In this document: positions 33,037 through 42,887 of the stretch, in pieces | Layout: every line of letters begins with the position of its first letter | Numbering within the stretch: the stretch's first letter is position 1 | Source: Sceloporus undulatus | Taxonomy: Eukaryota; Chordata; Lepidosauria; Squamata; Phrynosomatidae | DNA: 64,000 nt | Assembly: GCF_019175285.1 (NCBI RefSeq) | Contig: NC_056522.1 | Location: 71,103,744 to 71,167,743, forward strand | Direction: 5' to 3' | Translations under genes and position numbers: made by a program | Notes under the pieces: generated by a model | What the model was told of the DNA's origin: nothing | The model's database searches: none | What the model saw: the letters and a program-made list of their open reading frames with translations, nothing else

Positions 33037-35373
33037 ATGCCTGCCGCTTTTAAGAAGTGCGACATTTGCAAGGGCAAGATGCCCGTTCAGGACCCGCACT
33101 CCACCTGCCTGCTCTGCCTTGGTCCGAGCCACGACCCAAAGGCCTGCGCACTCTGCAGATCCCTCTCTTCCCAGGCCCGGAAAAACCGTGAGTCCCGGCT
33201 TACTTCGGCGATTGCCCTGGGAAAGCTGCAAGAAAGAGGTTCGCGGTCCTCTTCTGTCCCACCTCTGGGGCCCCCTGCTGCATCCTCGCGAGCAAGTGTC
33301 TCCAGCGTGGGATCGGGAAGAGCCACCTTCCCCAACGTGGTGTGTGTCCCGGCCGGGACCCCTTCCACCACCGCCGATGTGGCCCGTGGCTCTAAACCGC
33401 CCAGTGCCACCGACAAACCCTCCAAGCGCCCCCATAAGCCATCGGGGACTGAGGGTACCGAACGGGCCTCCAAGCCAAAGGAGGGAGCGGAGGGCCCCCG
33501 TTCGAAGGAGGCTACCAAAGACGACCATCTCGCCTCGCCTTCATCCTCCAAGGCATCCAAGGGACCGGGGCCTTCCTCATCAGCGGCGGCCCCTGTACTC
33601 TTGGATCTCCCTGACAACCCATTCTTCCCTTTGGATGAGACTCCTAAGACCGGGAAGAAGAGGCACCGTGACAAGGCTGATCGTGATTCGGCCCCTAAGA
33701 AGGTTAAGTCCTCCAAGGAGAGATCAAAGGACAAAGAGCGCTCCCCCTCCAGACGGGTCCGCGCCTCCGCCTTGCCAGCTCCATGCCAGGAGCCAACGTC
33801 GGTGGACCAGGGAACCTCGGTCACGGCCCTACCTCCGCCGACCATGGACTTCACCCACGGTACAGTGGATGCCGTACCCCCTCGCTCCCTGGGGCAGCGA
33901 TCTCCTTCCCATCCCGCAACGGATGATGAAGACGATTTGCCCCTCACACAGGAGACTCCGGATCTCTTTTTTGACGTGCAGCCGCGCCGCTACTACATGT
34001 CCGTGCCGGAAGACAGGGCCATGAGGGAGTTCACCAAGGTGAACCCCCATCCATCAGACCGTGCCGAACCAGCCAAGTTGGTCCCCAAAGCATCGATCTA
34101 CGAGAGATTACCTTCTCCATCCCGTAGACGTGACACGTCGCCGTCTCCACCTCGTAGACGTGAGAGATCGCCGTCCGCAACCCGCAGGCGCTCCCGGTCC
34201 TCAGTAGACTTCGCCCGCCCAAGATCCCAGGTCAGGTTGAATGATCCTCTCTCTTCCGATCTGGACTCTGAGGACGAACCGCTGCCGCCTTCAGAGGCGC
34301 CCTCGGACGAGGATGTCCTCTCGGGTTCGGCCTCCCCTCAGAGGATGCATAATCCAGAGCCGGCTTCGCCGTCGGATGACGTCAGGGCCTTTACAGAACA
34401 CGTGGTCAGGATGGCAAGGGCCCTCGACATCCAGCTCGCATCTCCTGAGGACGACGCGGAGGACCCGGTGGAGCGTCGGGTACATGGACGAGTTCCCACT
34501 CCACCATGTCTGCCTCTCCTACCTTCCCTCCAGACCATCGTTAAGAAGTCTTGGGACTCTCCGGCCACCCTATCGGCACCCTCCCGCAAGGTCCAGGCGC
34601 TCTACAGGGTCGCTCCGGCGAGTTGCTCCTGGTTGGCAGAACACCCCAGGCCGAACTCGGCCATTGTGGAAGGTGCCCAACACAGCTTCGTTCCGAAGCA
34701 GGCCACCTCCCCTGTCGACCGAGAGGCAAAGAAGGTAGACGGACTGGCCAAAAAGGCTTATTCGGCATCGGCTCTTGGGATCAAGGCCGCTAATTACACC
34801 GCCTGCATGGGGGCCTACATCCAGACCCTCATGGAACGGATCTCCCCCCTGGTTCCGGACATCCCGGATGACATCCAGAGGCAGCTCGTGGAGATCAAAG
34901 ACGAGGCTCACTCCATCGGAAGCTGGCTAATCACCACTTCCAGGAACATGGTGGACTGCTCCGGAAGATCCATGTCTGCAGCCATGGCTCTTCGGCGCCA
35001 CGCATGGCTGAGGGCCTCCGATCTCAATCCCACGGTCAAAGCGGCCATCGAGGACATGCCCCTTGACGGGACTGGCCTCTTCCACGCCGAGACCGACGAC
35101 CGCCTGAACCGCAAGTTCAGGATGAAGGCGGCGGCCAAGAAGCACGGCATGTCCTCAGCACCGGCTTCTCCGTTCCCGAAGCGACAGCGCCCGTGGCAGC
35201 CGCAAGGTCAGTCACAAGGGACCTTCTCCCGGGATCGACAGCCCCAACACCAAGGCTCTCAGAGACAGCGCTTCCCTTCGCAGTCTTCCTCCTCCTCTGG
35301 CCGTCGCAACTTCCCGCCTCGGTACCGCAAGTCCCGCCGGCAGGAGACCGACCAGGGGAAGAAGAGAGCCTGA
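33037..35373 (+). CDS. DIRS copy 2, gag-like protein
   Basis: A 778-residue frame starts at the ATG that aligns with copy 1 (MPAAFKKCDIC). An upstream in-frame ATG at 32986 exists but is less likely, because the matching start is the one shared by both copies. An N-terminal CX2C is followed by a CX2CX4HX4C zinc knuckle (CLLCLGPSHDPKAC). The middle is a long Ser/Pro/Lys/Arg-rich disordered region with SPSPPRRR-type repeats (residues about 350-400). A more conserved C-terminal third follows, then a basic end (GRRNFPPRYRKSRR). The expected role is RNA binding and particle formation. It is part of a fossil retroelement. Confidence 0.88.
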   Translation: MPAAFKKCDICKGKMPVQDPHSTCLLCLGPSHDPKACALCRSLSSQARKNRESRLTSAIALGKLQERGSRSSSVPPLGPPAASSRASVSSVGSGRATFPNVVCVPAGTPSTTADVARGSKPPSATDKPSKRPHKPSGTEGTERASKPKEGAEGPRSKEATKDDHLASPSSSKASKGPGPSSSAAAPVLLDLPDNPFFPLDETPKTGKKRHRDKADRDSAPKKVKSSKERSKDKERSPSRRVRASALPAPCQEPTSVDQGTSVTALPPPTMDFTHGTVDAVPPRSLGQRSPSHPATDDEDDLPLTQETPDLFFDVQPRRYYMSVPEDRAMREFTKVNPHPSDRAEPAKLVPKASIYERLPSPSRRRDTSPSPPRRRERSPSATRRRSRSSVDFARPRSQVRLNDPLSSDLDSEDEPLPPSEAPSDEDVLSGSASPQRMHNPEPASPSDDVRAFTEHVVRMARALDIQLASPEDDAEDPVERRVHGRVPTPPCLPLLPSLQTIVKKSWDSPATLSAPSRKVQALYRVAPASCSWLAEHPRPNSAIVEGAQHSFVPKQATSPVDREAKKVDGLAKKAYSASALGIKAANYTACMGAYIQTLMERISPLVPDIPDDIQRQLVEIKDEAHSIGSWLITTSRNMVDCSGRSMSAAMALRRHAWLRASDLNPTVKAAIEDMPLDGTGLFHAETDDRLNRKFRMKAAAKKHGMSSAPASPFPKRQRPWQPQGQSQGTFSRDRQPQHQGSQRQRFPSQSSSSSGRRNFPPRYRKSRRQETDQGKKRA

Positions 35374-35424
35374 AGGGACGCAGCGCGCTTCGTCCCTTCC
35401 TCACCCATCTTTTTTCTGGACATC

Positions 35425-37269
35425 TTGAGGCCCTATGCTAACACCTGGGCCTCTATAACATCGGACTCGTGGGTTCTTAACATCGTCCGTAGGGGTTATG
35501 CCCTCGAGTTCCAAGAGCTCCCTCCAACTGGAGCCTTCATGTCCACTCCCCCCTCGGACACCCTTCTCGACGAAGTGCGCACATTGTTTGCTAAGGGAGC
35601 AATCTCCCTTTTACCGCCCGACCAACATCCTCGGGCCTTTTTTTCCAGGTACTTCACTGTACCTAAAACGGATGGGGGCATCAGGCCCATCTTGGACTTG
35701 AGACAAGTGAACTTGTTTTTGGACTATCGTCGCTTCCGAATGGTAACCTTGGCCTCCATTCTGCCTCTCCTCCACCAGGGCCTGTGGTTCGCGACTGTCG
35801 ACCTGAAGGATGCCTATTTCCACATCGGGATCCGGGAGTCCCACAGGAGATTCCTCGCCTTCGCTGTCGGCTCCGCCTCGTACCACTACAACGTGCTTCC
35901 GTTCGGCTTGGCCACGGCCCCACGAGTCTTCACGAAGTGCATGGCTCCAGTGGTGTCATACCTTCATCAAAAAGGCTTCATGGTTTTCCCTTACCTGGAC
36001 GATTGGCTGTTCGCAGCCGAATCTCAGGACGAGTTACAGGAGGCAGTCTCATTCGCCCTGCAGCTCTTCGACTCCCTCGGGCTGGTGGTCAACAGGGAAA
36101 AGTCCCACTTCACACCGACCAGACAGGTCAAGTTCATCGGGGCCATCCTGGACTCCGAGAACTGCCTAGCCTTTCTCCCTCCGGACCGCTTTCGGGCCCT
36201 GACGGCATCCCTCAGGCCTTGTATCTCCCACAGAAGGGTAAGGGCCAGAGATGTCCAAGTCGCCCTGGGCCACATGGCATCGACGACATTCGTCACCCCC
36301 TGGGCAAGACTGCGTCTTCGTCCGCTCCAATCCTGGTTCCTCTCCGTCTTCTCTCCGCTAGAGGACCCGCCTTCAAAGTGGCTCACGGTACCCAGACCTA
36401 TAGCCGCTTCCCTCAGATGGTGGCTAGACCGCTCCAACGTCTGTACCGGGATGCCTTTCCATCAGCCCCAGACACAACTGACGCTGACAACCGATGCATC
36501 CCTGGAGGGATGGGGTGCCCACCTGCTCGACCTTGTCGTCAAGGACAGGTGGTCCGCACCAGACAAACTCCTCCACATCAACGCCTTAGAGATGCTCGCT
36601 GTGGAGAAGGCCTTGAGGGCGTTCGAGTACGCTCTTGCAGGGAGAGTGGTCCTCCTCAGGACGGACAACACCACCGTGATGTACTACATCAACAAACAAG
36701 GTGGCACCAGGTCCAAGACCCTGCTCGACCTCACGCTCCGCATCTGGGACTGGTGCATTCAGAGGCGCATACTCCTCCAGGCGATTCACCTTCCCGGAGA
36801 GGACAACGACCTGGCAGACCGCCTCAGCAGATCTCCTTCGGTGTGCCACGAGTGGACGCTTCATCCCGAGACGGTCAGCGACCTCTTCGATCGGTGGGGA
36901 ACCCCCCGGATCGATCTTTTCGCTACCAGATGGAACAGCCACTGTCCCCAGTTCTGCTCCAGAAAGCGATTCGACGGATCCCTCGGAGACGCATTCGCTT
37001 TCCTCTGGACGGGGGAGCTACTCTACGCTTTCCCTCCGTTCCCTCTCATCATCAGGGTGGTGTCCAAGATGACAACGGACCGCTCCCAGGTGATCCTGAT
37101 CACCCCGTGGTGGCCGAGACAACCGTGGTTCGCATCCCTTCTCCACCTCTCCGGGAGATGCTTCCTCCGTCTCGACCCACGTCCGGACCTGCTCTCCATC
37201 CAGGACGGACGAATTCTCCACCCGGACATCGAGAGCCTGCCGCTGGTGGCCTGGAGGATCCGGCCCTAA
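35425..37269 (+). CDS. DIRS copy 2, reverse transcriptase/RNase H/methyltransferase-like protein
   Basis: A 614-residue frame opens 51 bases after the gag-like stop. Reverse transcriptase motifs include FATVDLKDAYFHI, the LPFGLATAPRVF region and YLDDWL (the YxDD active site). RNase H follows with TTDASLEGWGAHL, a LEMLAVEKAL stretch and RTDNTTVMYY. The C-terminal part has RIDLFATRWN, LLYAFPPFPLI and ITPWWPRQPWF, features of the methyltransferase-like domain in DIRS polyproteins. The frame overlaps the recombinase frame at its end. Confidence 0.92.
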   Translation: MRPYANTWASITSDSWVLNIVRRGYALEFQELPPTGAFMSTPPSDTLLDEVRTLFAKGAISLLPPDQHPRAFFSRYFTVPKTDGGIRPILDLRQVNLFLDYRRFRMVTLASILPLLHQGLWFATVDLKDAYFHIGIRESHRRFLAFAVGSASYHYNVLPFGLATAPRVFTKCMAPVVSYLHQKGFMVFPYLDDWLFAAESQDELQEAVSFALQLFDSLGLVVNREKSHFTPTRQVKFIGAILDSENCLAFLPPDRFRALTASLRPCISHRRVRARDVQVALGHMASTTFVTPWARLRLRPLQSWFLSVFSPLEDPPSKWLTVPRPIAASLRWWLDRSNVCTGMPFHQPQTQLTLTTDASLEGWGAHLLDLVVKDRWSAPDKLLHINALEMLAVEKALRAFEYALAGRVVLLRTDNTTVMYYINKQGGTRSKTLLDLTLRIWDWCIQRRILLQAIHLPGEDNDLADRLSRSPSVCHEWTLHPETVSDLFDRWGTPRIDLFATRWNSHCPQFCSRKRFDGSLGDAFAFLWTGELLYAFPPFPLIIRVVSKMTTDRSQVILITPWWPRQPWFASLLHLSGRCFLRLDPRPDLLSIQDGRILHPDIESLPLVAWRIRP

Positions 37270-38288
37270 CCGCCTTGCCGGAGTCGGTGAGGACGGTGAT
37301 CCTGGCTGCCAGAAAACCTTCCACCCAGCGCTCTTATGCCCTGAAATGGAGGAGATTTTGCCTCTTCCTAGACCAAAAAGGCTTGTCTCCTGCACAGGTG
37401 TCCACTCCAGTGGTGCTGGAGTTTTTGATGGCGCTTTTGGATGGGGGGCTGGCCCTCACATCCATCAAATGCTATTTGTCTGCCATCTGTGCCAAATATC
37501 AGTTCGGGGGGAGGGTGTCTTTTTTCAAGGACCCTTTGGTGAAAGGGTTCCTAAAAGGTTGTGCCAACCTATATCCTCCTGTGTTGCTACCAACGCCGGC
37601 TTGGAATTTGGAGACGGTACTGTCCGCCCTCCAATCCAAGCCCTTTGAACCAATGGCCACAGCGGACTTGAGACTGTTGACCTGGAAAACCGCTTTCCTT
37701 GTGGCCATCACCTCTGCCCGCCGTGCGGGCGAACTCTGTGCCTTACGGAGGGACCAGCCATTCCTAAGGTTCCACAAGGACAAGGTGGTCCTCCGTACAG
37801 ACATTACCTTCCTTCCTAAGGTTGTGTCCACCTTCCACATGTGCCAGGACATTGTGTTGCCCACTCTGGCATCCGATCCGACGTCGGATGAGGAGCGACG
37901 CTTGCACTCTCTTGATGTCAGGAGGGCGCTTGCGTTTTACCTGGACAGAACTGCTGTCTCCAGTCGGTCCGAGAGACTTTTTCAATGCTACTCGGAACCA
38001 AAGAAGGGGTTGCCTGTGTCTACGCAGAGGTTCTCCAAATGGGTGGCTAGCACCATCCACCTCTGCTATGAACTTCTAGGCAAACCGCTCCCTGGCAGGG
38101 TGCGGTCCCACTCCACAAGGGCGATGGCAGCATCCTCTGCATTCCTGTCTGGGATCCCTCTAGAGGATGTCTGCAAGGCAGCTGTTTGGTCCCAACCTCT
38201 AACCTTTATTAAACACTATAGGTTGGACACCAGGGCCATCCGAGACGCAGCTTTCGGGAGGGCTGTGTTGGTTTCAGGGTTGCATTGA
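37266..38288 (+). CDS. DIRS copy 2, tyrosine recombinase
   Basis: An N-terminal core-binding part (ARKPSTQRSYALKWRRFCLF) is followed by the catalytic part. It has Arg in SARRAGEL, His/Arg in HSTRAMAASS and the nucleophile Tyr in FIKHYRLDTR. The open frame extends upstream beneath the RT frame to 35784. The true start is not determined, and 37266 marks only where recombinase-like sequence begins. Overlap of the recombinase and RT frames is normal for DIRS. Ends AVLVSGLH. Confidence 0.85.
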   Translation, partial: LTALPESVRTVILAARKPSTQRSYALKWRRFCLFLDQKGLSPAQVSTPVVLEFLMALLDGGLALTSIKCYLSAICAKYQFGGRVSFFKDPLVKGFLKGCANLYPPVLLPTPAWNLETVLSALQSKPFEPMATADLRLLTWKTAFLVAITSARRAGELCALRRDQPFLRFHKDKVVLRTDITFLPKVVSTFHMCQDIVLPTLASDPTSDEERRLHSLDVRRALAFYLDRTAVSSRSERLFQCYSEPKKGLPVSTQRFSKWVASTIHLCYELLGKPLPGRVRSHSTRAMAASSAFLSGIPLEDVCKAAVWSQPLTFIKHYRLDTRAIRDAAFGRAVLVSGLH

Positions 38289-38549
38289 TTGCATTACTGA
38301 TGTTTGTGTTATACAGTTACACTGTTTACATTTGTTGTATGTTGGTTTGCACAAATCCTATGGGATCGGTCTTGCATGACCTCTGTTCCCTTCTCAGGTT
38401 TAGCAAAATTATTGCTATTTGATCTGTGCATGAACAAAAGACTGACTCCTTTATGGTTCAAGGTGTTTATTGTAATAAATATACCTTTGGTTTACCATAG
38501 CTTTGGTTTCAGGACACTCCCTCCGCCGTATACCTTAGCTTGTCAGTCT

Positions 38550-38649
38550 AAACCCATTTGTATGATTCGCAGAGACCACGAAGAAGAAGTACAGGTTGCT
38601 TACCTGTAATGGTGTTTCTTCGAGTGGTCATCTGCGAATACATACAAAT
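38550..38649. repeat. DIRS copy 2, internal complementary region
   Basis: The reverse complement of the left tip (38550-38588) is joined at GT (38589-38590) to the reverse complement of the right tip (38591-38649). This is the same arrangement as in copy 1. Confidence 0.9.
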
Positions 38650-38722
38650 CCCACCCGTCCGTCCCCTCAGTGTCCTGCTCACATTGGCTCTCTTTCCATC
38701 GCCTGCTTGGCGGAAAAATTGC

Positions 38723-38924
38723 GGAACTGGGGAAAGAGTGGGAAGGCAGGGGCCTTATAACGGGTGGGCGGAGTTACCGCCAAAAAGTTGCAATTTGTGC
38801 AGAGTGAGCTCTGCACAGTGATTCCAGTAGGTTCCGAGCAGCACTGCGCAGGCGCAGTGAAACCCATTTGTATGTATTCGCAGATGACCACTCGAAGAAA
38901 CACCGTTACAGGTAAGCAACCTGT
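38723..38924 (-). repeat. DIRS copy 2, right inverted terminal repeat
   Basis: It is the inverted partner of 32709-32884, with the outer extension ending GGTAAGCAACCTGT. The GTGCAGAG hairpin of the left repeat is present here in inverted form. Confidence 0.9.
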
Positions 38925-38926
38925 AC

Positions 38927-40659
38927 ATTTGTTGTGCAATGTTGCTACTCTGTATGGGCTTGTGGAGTGCTGGTGTTGCCTATCTCCATGTGCAGATATT
39001 TCAGCTATGCTGAGGGGAGGGGGTGCTGTATTGCATCTCATAGTTGTTATTTTTCCTTCATGTCAACTATAATTTACCCTCTCCTAGAACAAGATTTATT
39101 CGAAAGAGGTTTGCCATTGCCTTCCTCTAAGGCTGAGAGAGTGTGAGAATTATGTTTGCTCCCTGAAACATCCTTTTTTGACCAAAGAAATAAGAAATTA
39201 TGAATTGCCTGTAGTTGTAATTTACTTTTAAAATAGTTTGCAACAGTCTGCCCTATTTAACATTAAAAAAATCCCATTTTCCACCATGGGAGTAGGCACT
39301 TTGGGCTTTTTTTCTTTATGCCCTCCCCCTTTGGGCTGAATTTTGGCAGTCCATGAAGCCTCTGGAGGGTCCCAGCAACAGAAAACAGCCCCTGAACCTG
39401 CTGCATTCACCCATCTCTGTTATATCACTCTCGCATAGACACTGTAAGAAAATATAACCTTCCTAGAAAAGATATCAGTAGCTTTGAAGAGGGGAAACAT
39501 ACAACATGAGTAAAAAGCAACAGAGCTCTACCCCAAAGATTTACACTTAAAATTTGACAAAGGAATAACAAAGGAGATGGAACACAGTGGAAATACATCT
39601 GCTTAGACTTAGAGTGGAATGACCATGCGTCTTTGACTTACTTTTGACAGAGTATCTATACAATGTTGTACAATTATTGTCATCCTGGATTTTCTCTGTG
39701 GCTCTTCCAGCTTTCCTTGGAGCATACAAGGTACAGCTTTGATCCAAGAACAAAAAAGTATCACCATCTCCACAGGTGTAGCTGACTTTAGCATAGTACT
39801 CCATCTTGTTGTTTAAACAGTGTGGGTTTGATGTGAGCAAAGATGGGCATGTTGACTTATGATGTCACATTTTGACTCATTATGACCTTTGCATCGGGTG
39901 AACATCATTACCATGTTAGTCTTGACAGACCATGTCAATAAGGGAATTAAGTGCAGTGAAATATTGGTGTTCAAGGTGAATTCCAATGACAGCTAAGGAA
40001 TATAAAATTAACTTTTTCTATCCAGTTCAATTGCTTGGGTATGAAGAACTTATATTTAGTTTTGAAATAACAGATACAATCTACACATAATGAGAATTAT
40101 AAAACAGAAAATAAATAAATAATAAAAAAGAAGAAATGCTATTTGTTCACTATAAATGCACATAAATGATGGAGACACAGGCCAGAATCCATAGCCTGTG
40201 TTGTCTTTCCACTGGATTCCACTGTTTCTGTCAGAATTAGCCACCTCTCATTTCTCCAGTACCCTGTGAACTCTAAGAACTCTTCTCTGAAAGATTGAAA
40301 AATCCTGCTTTTTTTGGCTCCAGTTAAGATTGAAATAAGGGAGGGAAGGAGGTAAAGATAAAGAAAGTCCCAGTTCCCCAGTGCTGGATACAAAAGCACC
40401 TCATTGGATCTTGGCCATAATATTTCCCCCCTCTCCATTGCATGCTGGTTGCTTTGAGATGAATGGCTGCAGTGATATCAATCAAAAGATAAAGGCTCAA
40501 ATGGTTGTCAGTACGGTAGACTCACTGAAACAATTGCTGAATGGTGACTCAACATTTCTGCATGGGTCTGTACTAGTTGGGAATGACAATACAGTTCATC
40601 TGTTGTTCAGTCTTTTCTCAATAGATTTTCTATAGTGAGAAAAAGAGACAAGAAATGGG
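38927..40659. other. Intergenic DNA, one SINE fragment
   Basis: A 60-base piece at 39085-39146 (AAGATTTATTCGAAAGAGG, TTTGCCATTGCCTTCCTC) is an antisense fragment of the tRNA-headed SINE family. The rest is AT-rich, with no recognised gene or repeat. Confidence 0.5.
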
Positions 40660-41035
40660 AAACAATGGCGGGCTACACACCGCCGCTTTGCGGCGGTCTG
40701 CCGCCGCCGCCAGAAGGTCCGCGGGGGAGCCGGAGCCTATAGACGGCCCGACTCCCGCGCGGACCGAAAAAAGAAGCTCCAAAATGGAGCTTCTTTTTGC
40801 GTCGCGTTTGCGACGTAGCGAGGCGCCAGGGGCGCGCTCGCTACGTCAGCAGCAGCGCGACGCGTCTGGACGCTATGCGTCCGATGCGTAAAGATGGCGG
40901 CGCCCATGTAGAAAGGGCGCCGCCATCTTGTACGGACGGAGTCCGTAATAGGACATGGGGCGTCTAAAAGAGACGCCCCTTTTTTAAAATGGGACGTCCG
41001 GAGGACGTCCCAAATGACCGTCTGGAAAGCCCCTA
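40660..41035. mobile_element. GC-rich element made of consecutive hairpins, family unknown
   Basis: At least nine inverted repeats follow one another with little spacing: 40680-40696 (7-bp stem), 40716-40765 (14 bp, one mismatch), 40768-40798 (14 bp, loop 3), 40800-40815 (6 bp), 40812-40847 (11 bp plus 5), 40868-40882 (6 bp), 40891-40929 (15 bp perfect, loop 9), 40931-40947 (7 bp), 40957-40979 (9 bp) and 40991-41011 (9 bp). All differ in sequence. The left edge (GGCGGGCTACACACCGCC) and the right edge read inward (AGGGGCTTTCCAGACGG) share a GGGCT...CG pattern and may be its terminal repeats. Base composition is far more GC-rich than the flanks. It has no coding capacity. It is probably a non-autonomous DNA transposon, but I cannot name it. 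Confidence 0.6.
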
Positions 41036-42887
41036 TGAGAAGTTATATATTAAAGACAGTATTGCTGGGACCCCTTGTACAATATCATGAATGAGTCAGG
41101 GTTATGGTTCATTAAAAGTTTTGTGTGAATACATCCTCAAACAAAAGAATGGAAACCACAGATGGAAAAAGCATAGCCATTTCACATATGGAGGTGATGA
41201 TGTTTTGTCAAGTGTAGCAGTAATTTATTTGGATTTCCATAGTTAAACACATCCCAGGAATTTAGGATTTCTAGATACATGGGGTTGGTCCATACCACTT
41301 TTAACTGTGGAATTTGTAGAACTCTGGAATTTGTAGATCTGTGAGGAGCTTTACATACTCTGTTAAAGAGGTCTATTATTGTAATTGAAGGGAGTAAACT
41401 ACAGGTCCTTCAGATGATTTTCTGCCTCCGCAAACAACAAAGTAAAATAAATCTGAGGGCCAGCATTTTGTAATGGTTTGGGCATTGAACTAGGTTATTA
41501 GGAAACCAGGGTTTGAATTTTGGCTTGGCCATGGAAACCCACTGGGTGACATTGAGCAAGTCACACTCTCTCAGCCTCAGAGGATGGCAATGGCAAACGC
41601 CCTATGAAGAAACTTGCCAAGAAACCTCTTTCCAACTTATGGCAACCTTAGGGTTGCTATAAGCTGGAAAGGACTTTAAGGCACACAACAACAATAAAGG
41701 ATGGAGTCAATGCACTTAAAGTGGTATTAAACCAGTGTAGCTGTACAGTGTAAATACACTCGCACTAGATTCATTAAAATCAAGTGATATTACTCTTGAG
41801 AATGACTCAGTGTGAGTCCAACTCAGAATGTTTTCATCTTGTTTAAAGTTCCCATAACAAATCAAATAACTTCTTGCAAGATAATTTCCAGATCTGCCCA
41901 CTTGAGGTCCTCTTAAGACTTCATGGTTGTTTTCCTTCACACAAGGATCTGGGTATTAAAGGTTGCAGAGTGTTTTTGGTTTTTCATCAGCAGCAGCCAT
42001 TATTACCAGAAGAAAATAACTGAAGCTCAAGGTATCTGTTTTTTCTCTGTTTATGAGACATTTATGAGATGACCCACTTACCCAGAGTCAACAGTTTATT
42101 TTTTTAATTTATAATCTTAGCAATCCAAGAGCTCTTCCAGATACGTCTGCATGAATGACCTGATAAAACAATTAGAAAACCATAAAAATAATGTGGACAG
42201 AGGCAGGCTCTTCAACTATTCATTTACCAGAGGGTACAGTCCAAGCCATCTTAAATTCTCAGTAAATTCATTGAGAATGATACGTAAAAGTGGGTTGCAC
42301 TTAAAAGAGGCACTGCAAAAGCCCTGATCAGACATTATAGAAAACAGGTTTTTTACAGTAGTGTCACACCACTGAGTAGCCACCCCCTCTGATATCACAC
42401 AAGAGGGTGAAATGGTTACTTTGTGGAACTACAACTCACAGAATCCCCAAACCTATAATTCTGTACTGCCAGACTCCAGTATACAAGATGGGGACAATGG
42501 AACAACTAGAGTTCAAAATCATGCTGTGAGTCTACTAAAACAGACCAGGCAATCTGTGATAGAAGTTACTCTTCCCACAAATGGAGGGAGGAAAGGATGA
42601 CCCACATAAGGCCAGGGATTTTCTGGCTAGGGCTGTGGTGTTACTTGAACCAGAAAGTAGATACTGTATAGTTCTTCCTTATACATAAAACAAGCGTCTG
42701 GATTTGTCCACTGGAGCTAACTGGCAGGAGGTCTGAGGCAAATGAAAAGGAGGTTTTGCTTGACACAGTGAATAGTGAAAGTCTGGAACTGACTGCCACA
42801 AGATATAATTGTGGCCAGTGGTGTGGCAATAAGATTTGAAGTGCAATCCTCTAGAATCTATAAGTGCAAGTGGCTGTTGATCTAAAA
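41036..42887. other. Intergenic DNA with one SINE
   Basis: Apart from the SINE at 41462-41700, there are only short MITE-like scraps around 41285-41410 (CCATACCACTTTTAACTGTG) and 42425-42450 (GGAACTACAACTCACAGAAT). No gene is recognised. Confidence 0.5.
41462..41700 (+). repeat. tRNA-headed SINE
   Basis: It has TTGTAATGGTTTGGGCATTG, the degenerate B box GGGTTTGAATTT, GGCCATGGAAACCCACTGGG and a tail in AAGGCACACAACAACAATAA. Confidence 0.8.

Larger units (their letters stand above)
32709..38924 (+). mobile_element. DIRS-type tyrosine-recombinase retroelement, copy 2 (looks whole)
   Basis: A 6.2-kb element has the same layout as the one at 9168-15441: inverted terminal repeats, gag-like frame, RT/RNase H/methyltransferase-like frame, overlapping recombinase frame and internal complementary region. 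All three frames run open from end to end, so by eye it looks whole. Its left and right repeats agree with each other, including at sites that differ from copy 1, indicating a recent insertion. It is in the same orientation as copy 1 and lies 2.5 kb upstream of the CCSAP start codon. No target-site duplication is visible, as expected. Confidence 0.95.

Noticed and set aside
33087-33947. Minus-strand open frame of 286 codons
   Set aside because: Antisense shadow of the second DIRS gag-like frame.
40957-40986. Hairpin followed by a T run, like a bacterial terminator
   Set aside because: The window is vertebrate DNA. The hairpin is one of a chain of hairpins in one element, and no gene ends here.
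40660-41035. Bacterial contamination as a source of the GC-rich block
   Set aside because: No bacterial frame or gene is seen, the flanks are continuous host DNA, and a similar hairpin pattern occurs at 6965-7330.
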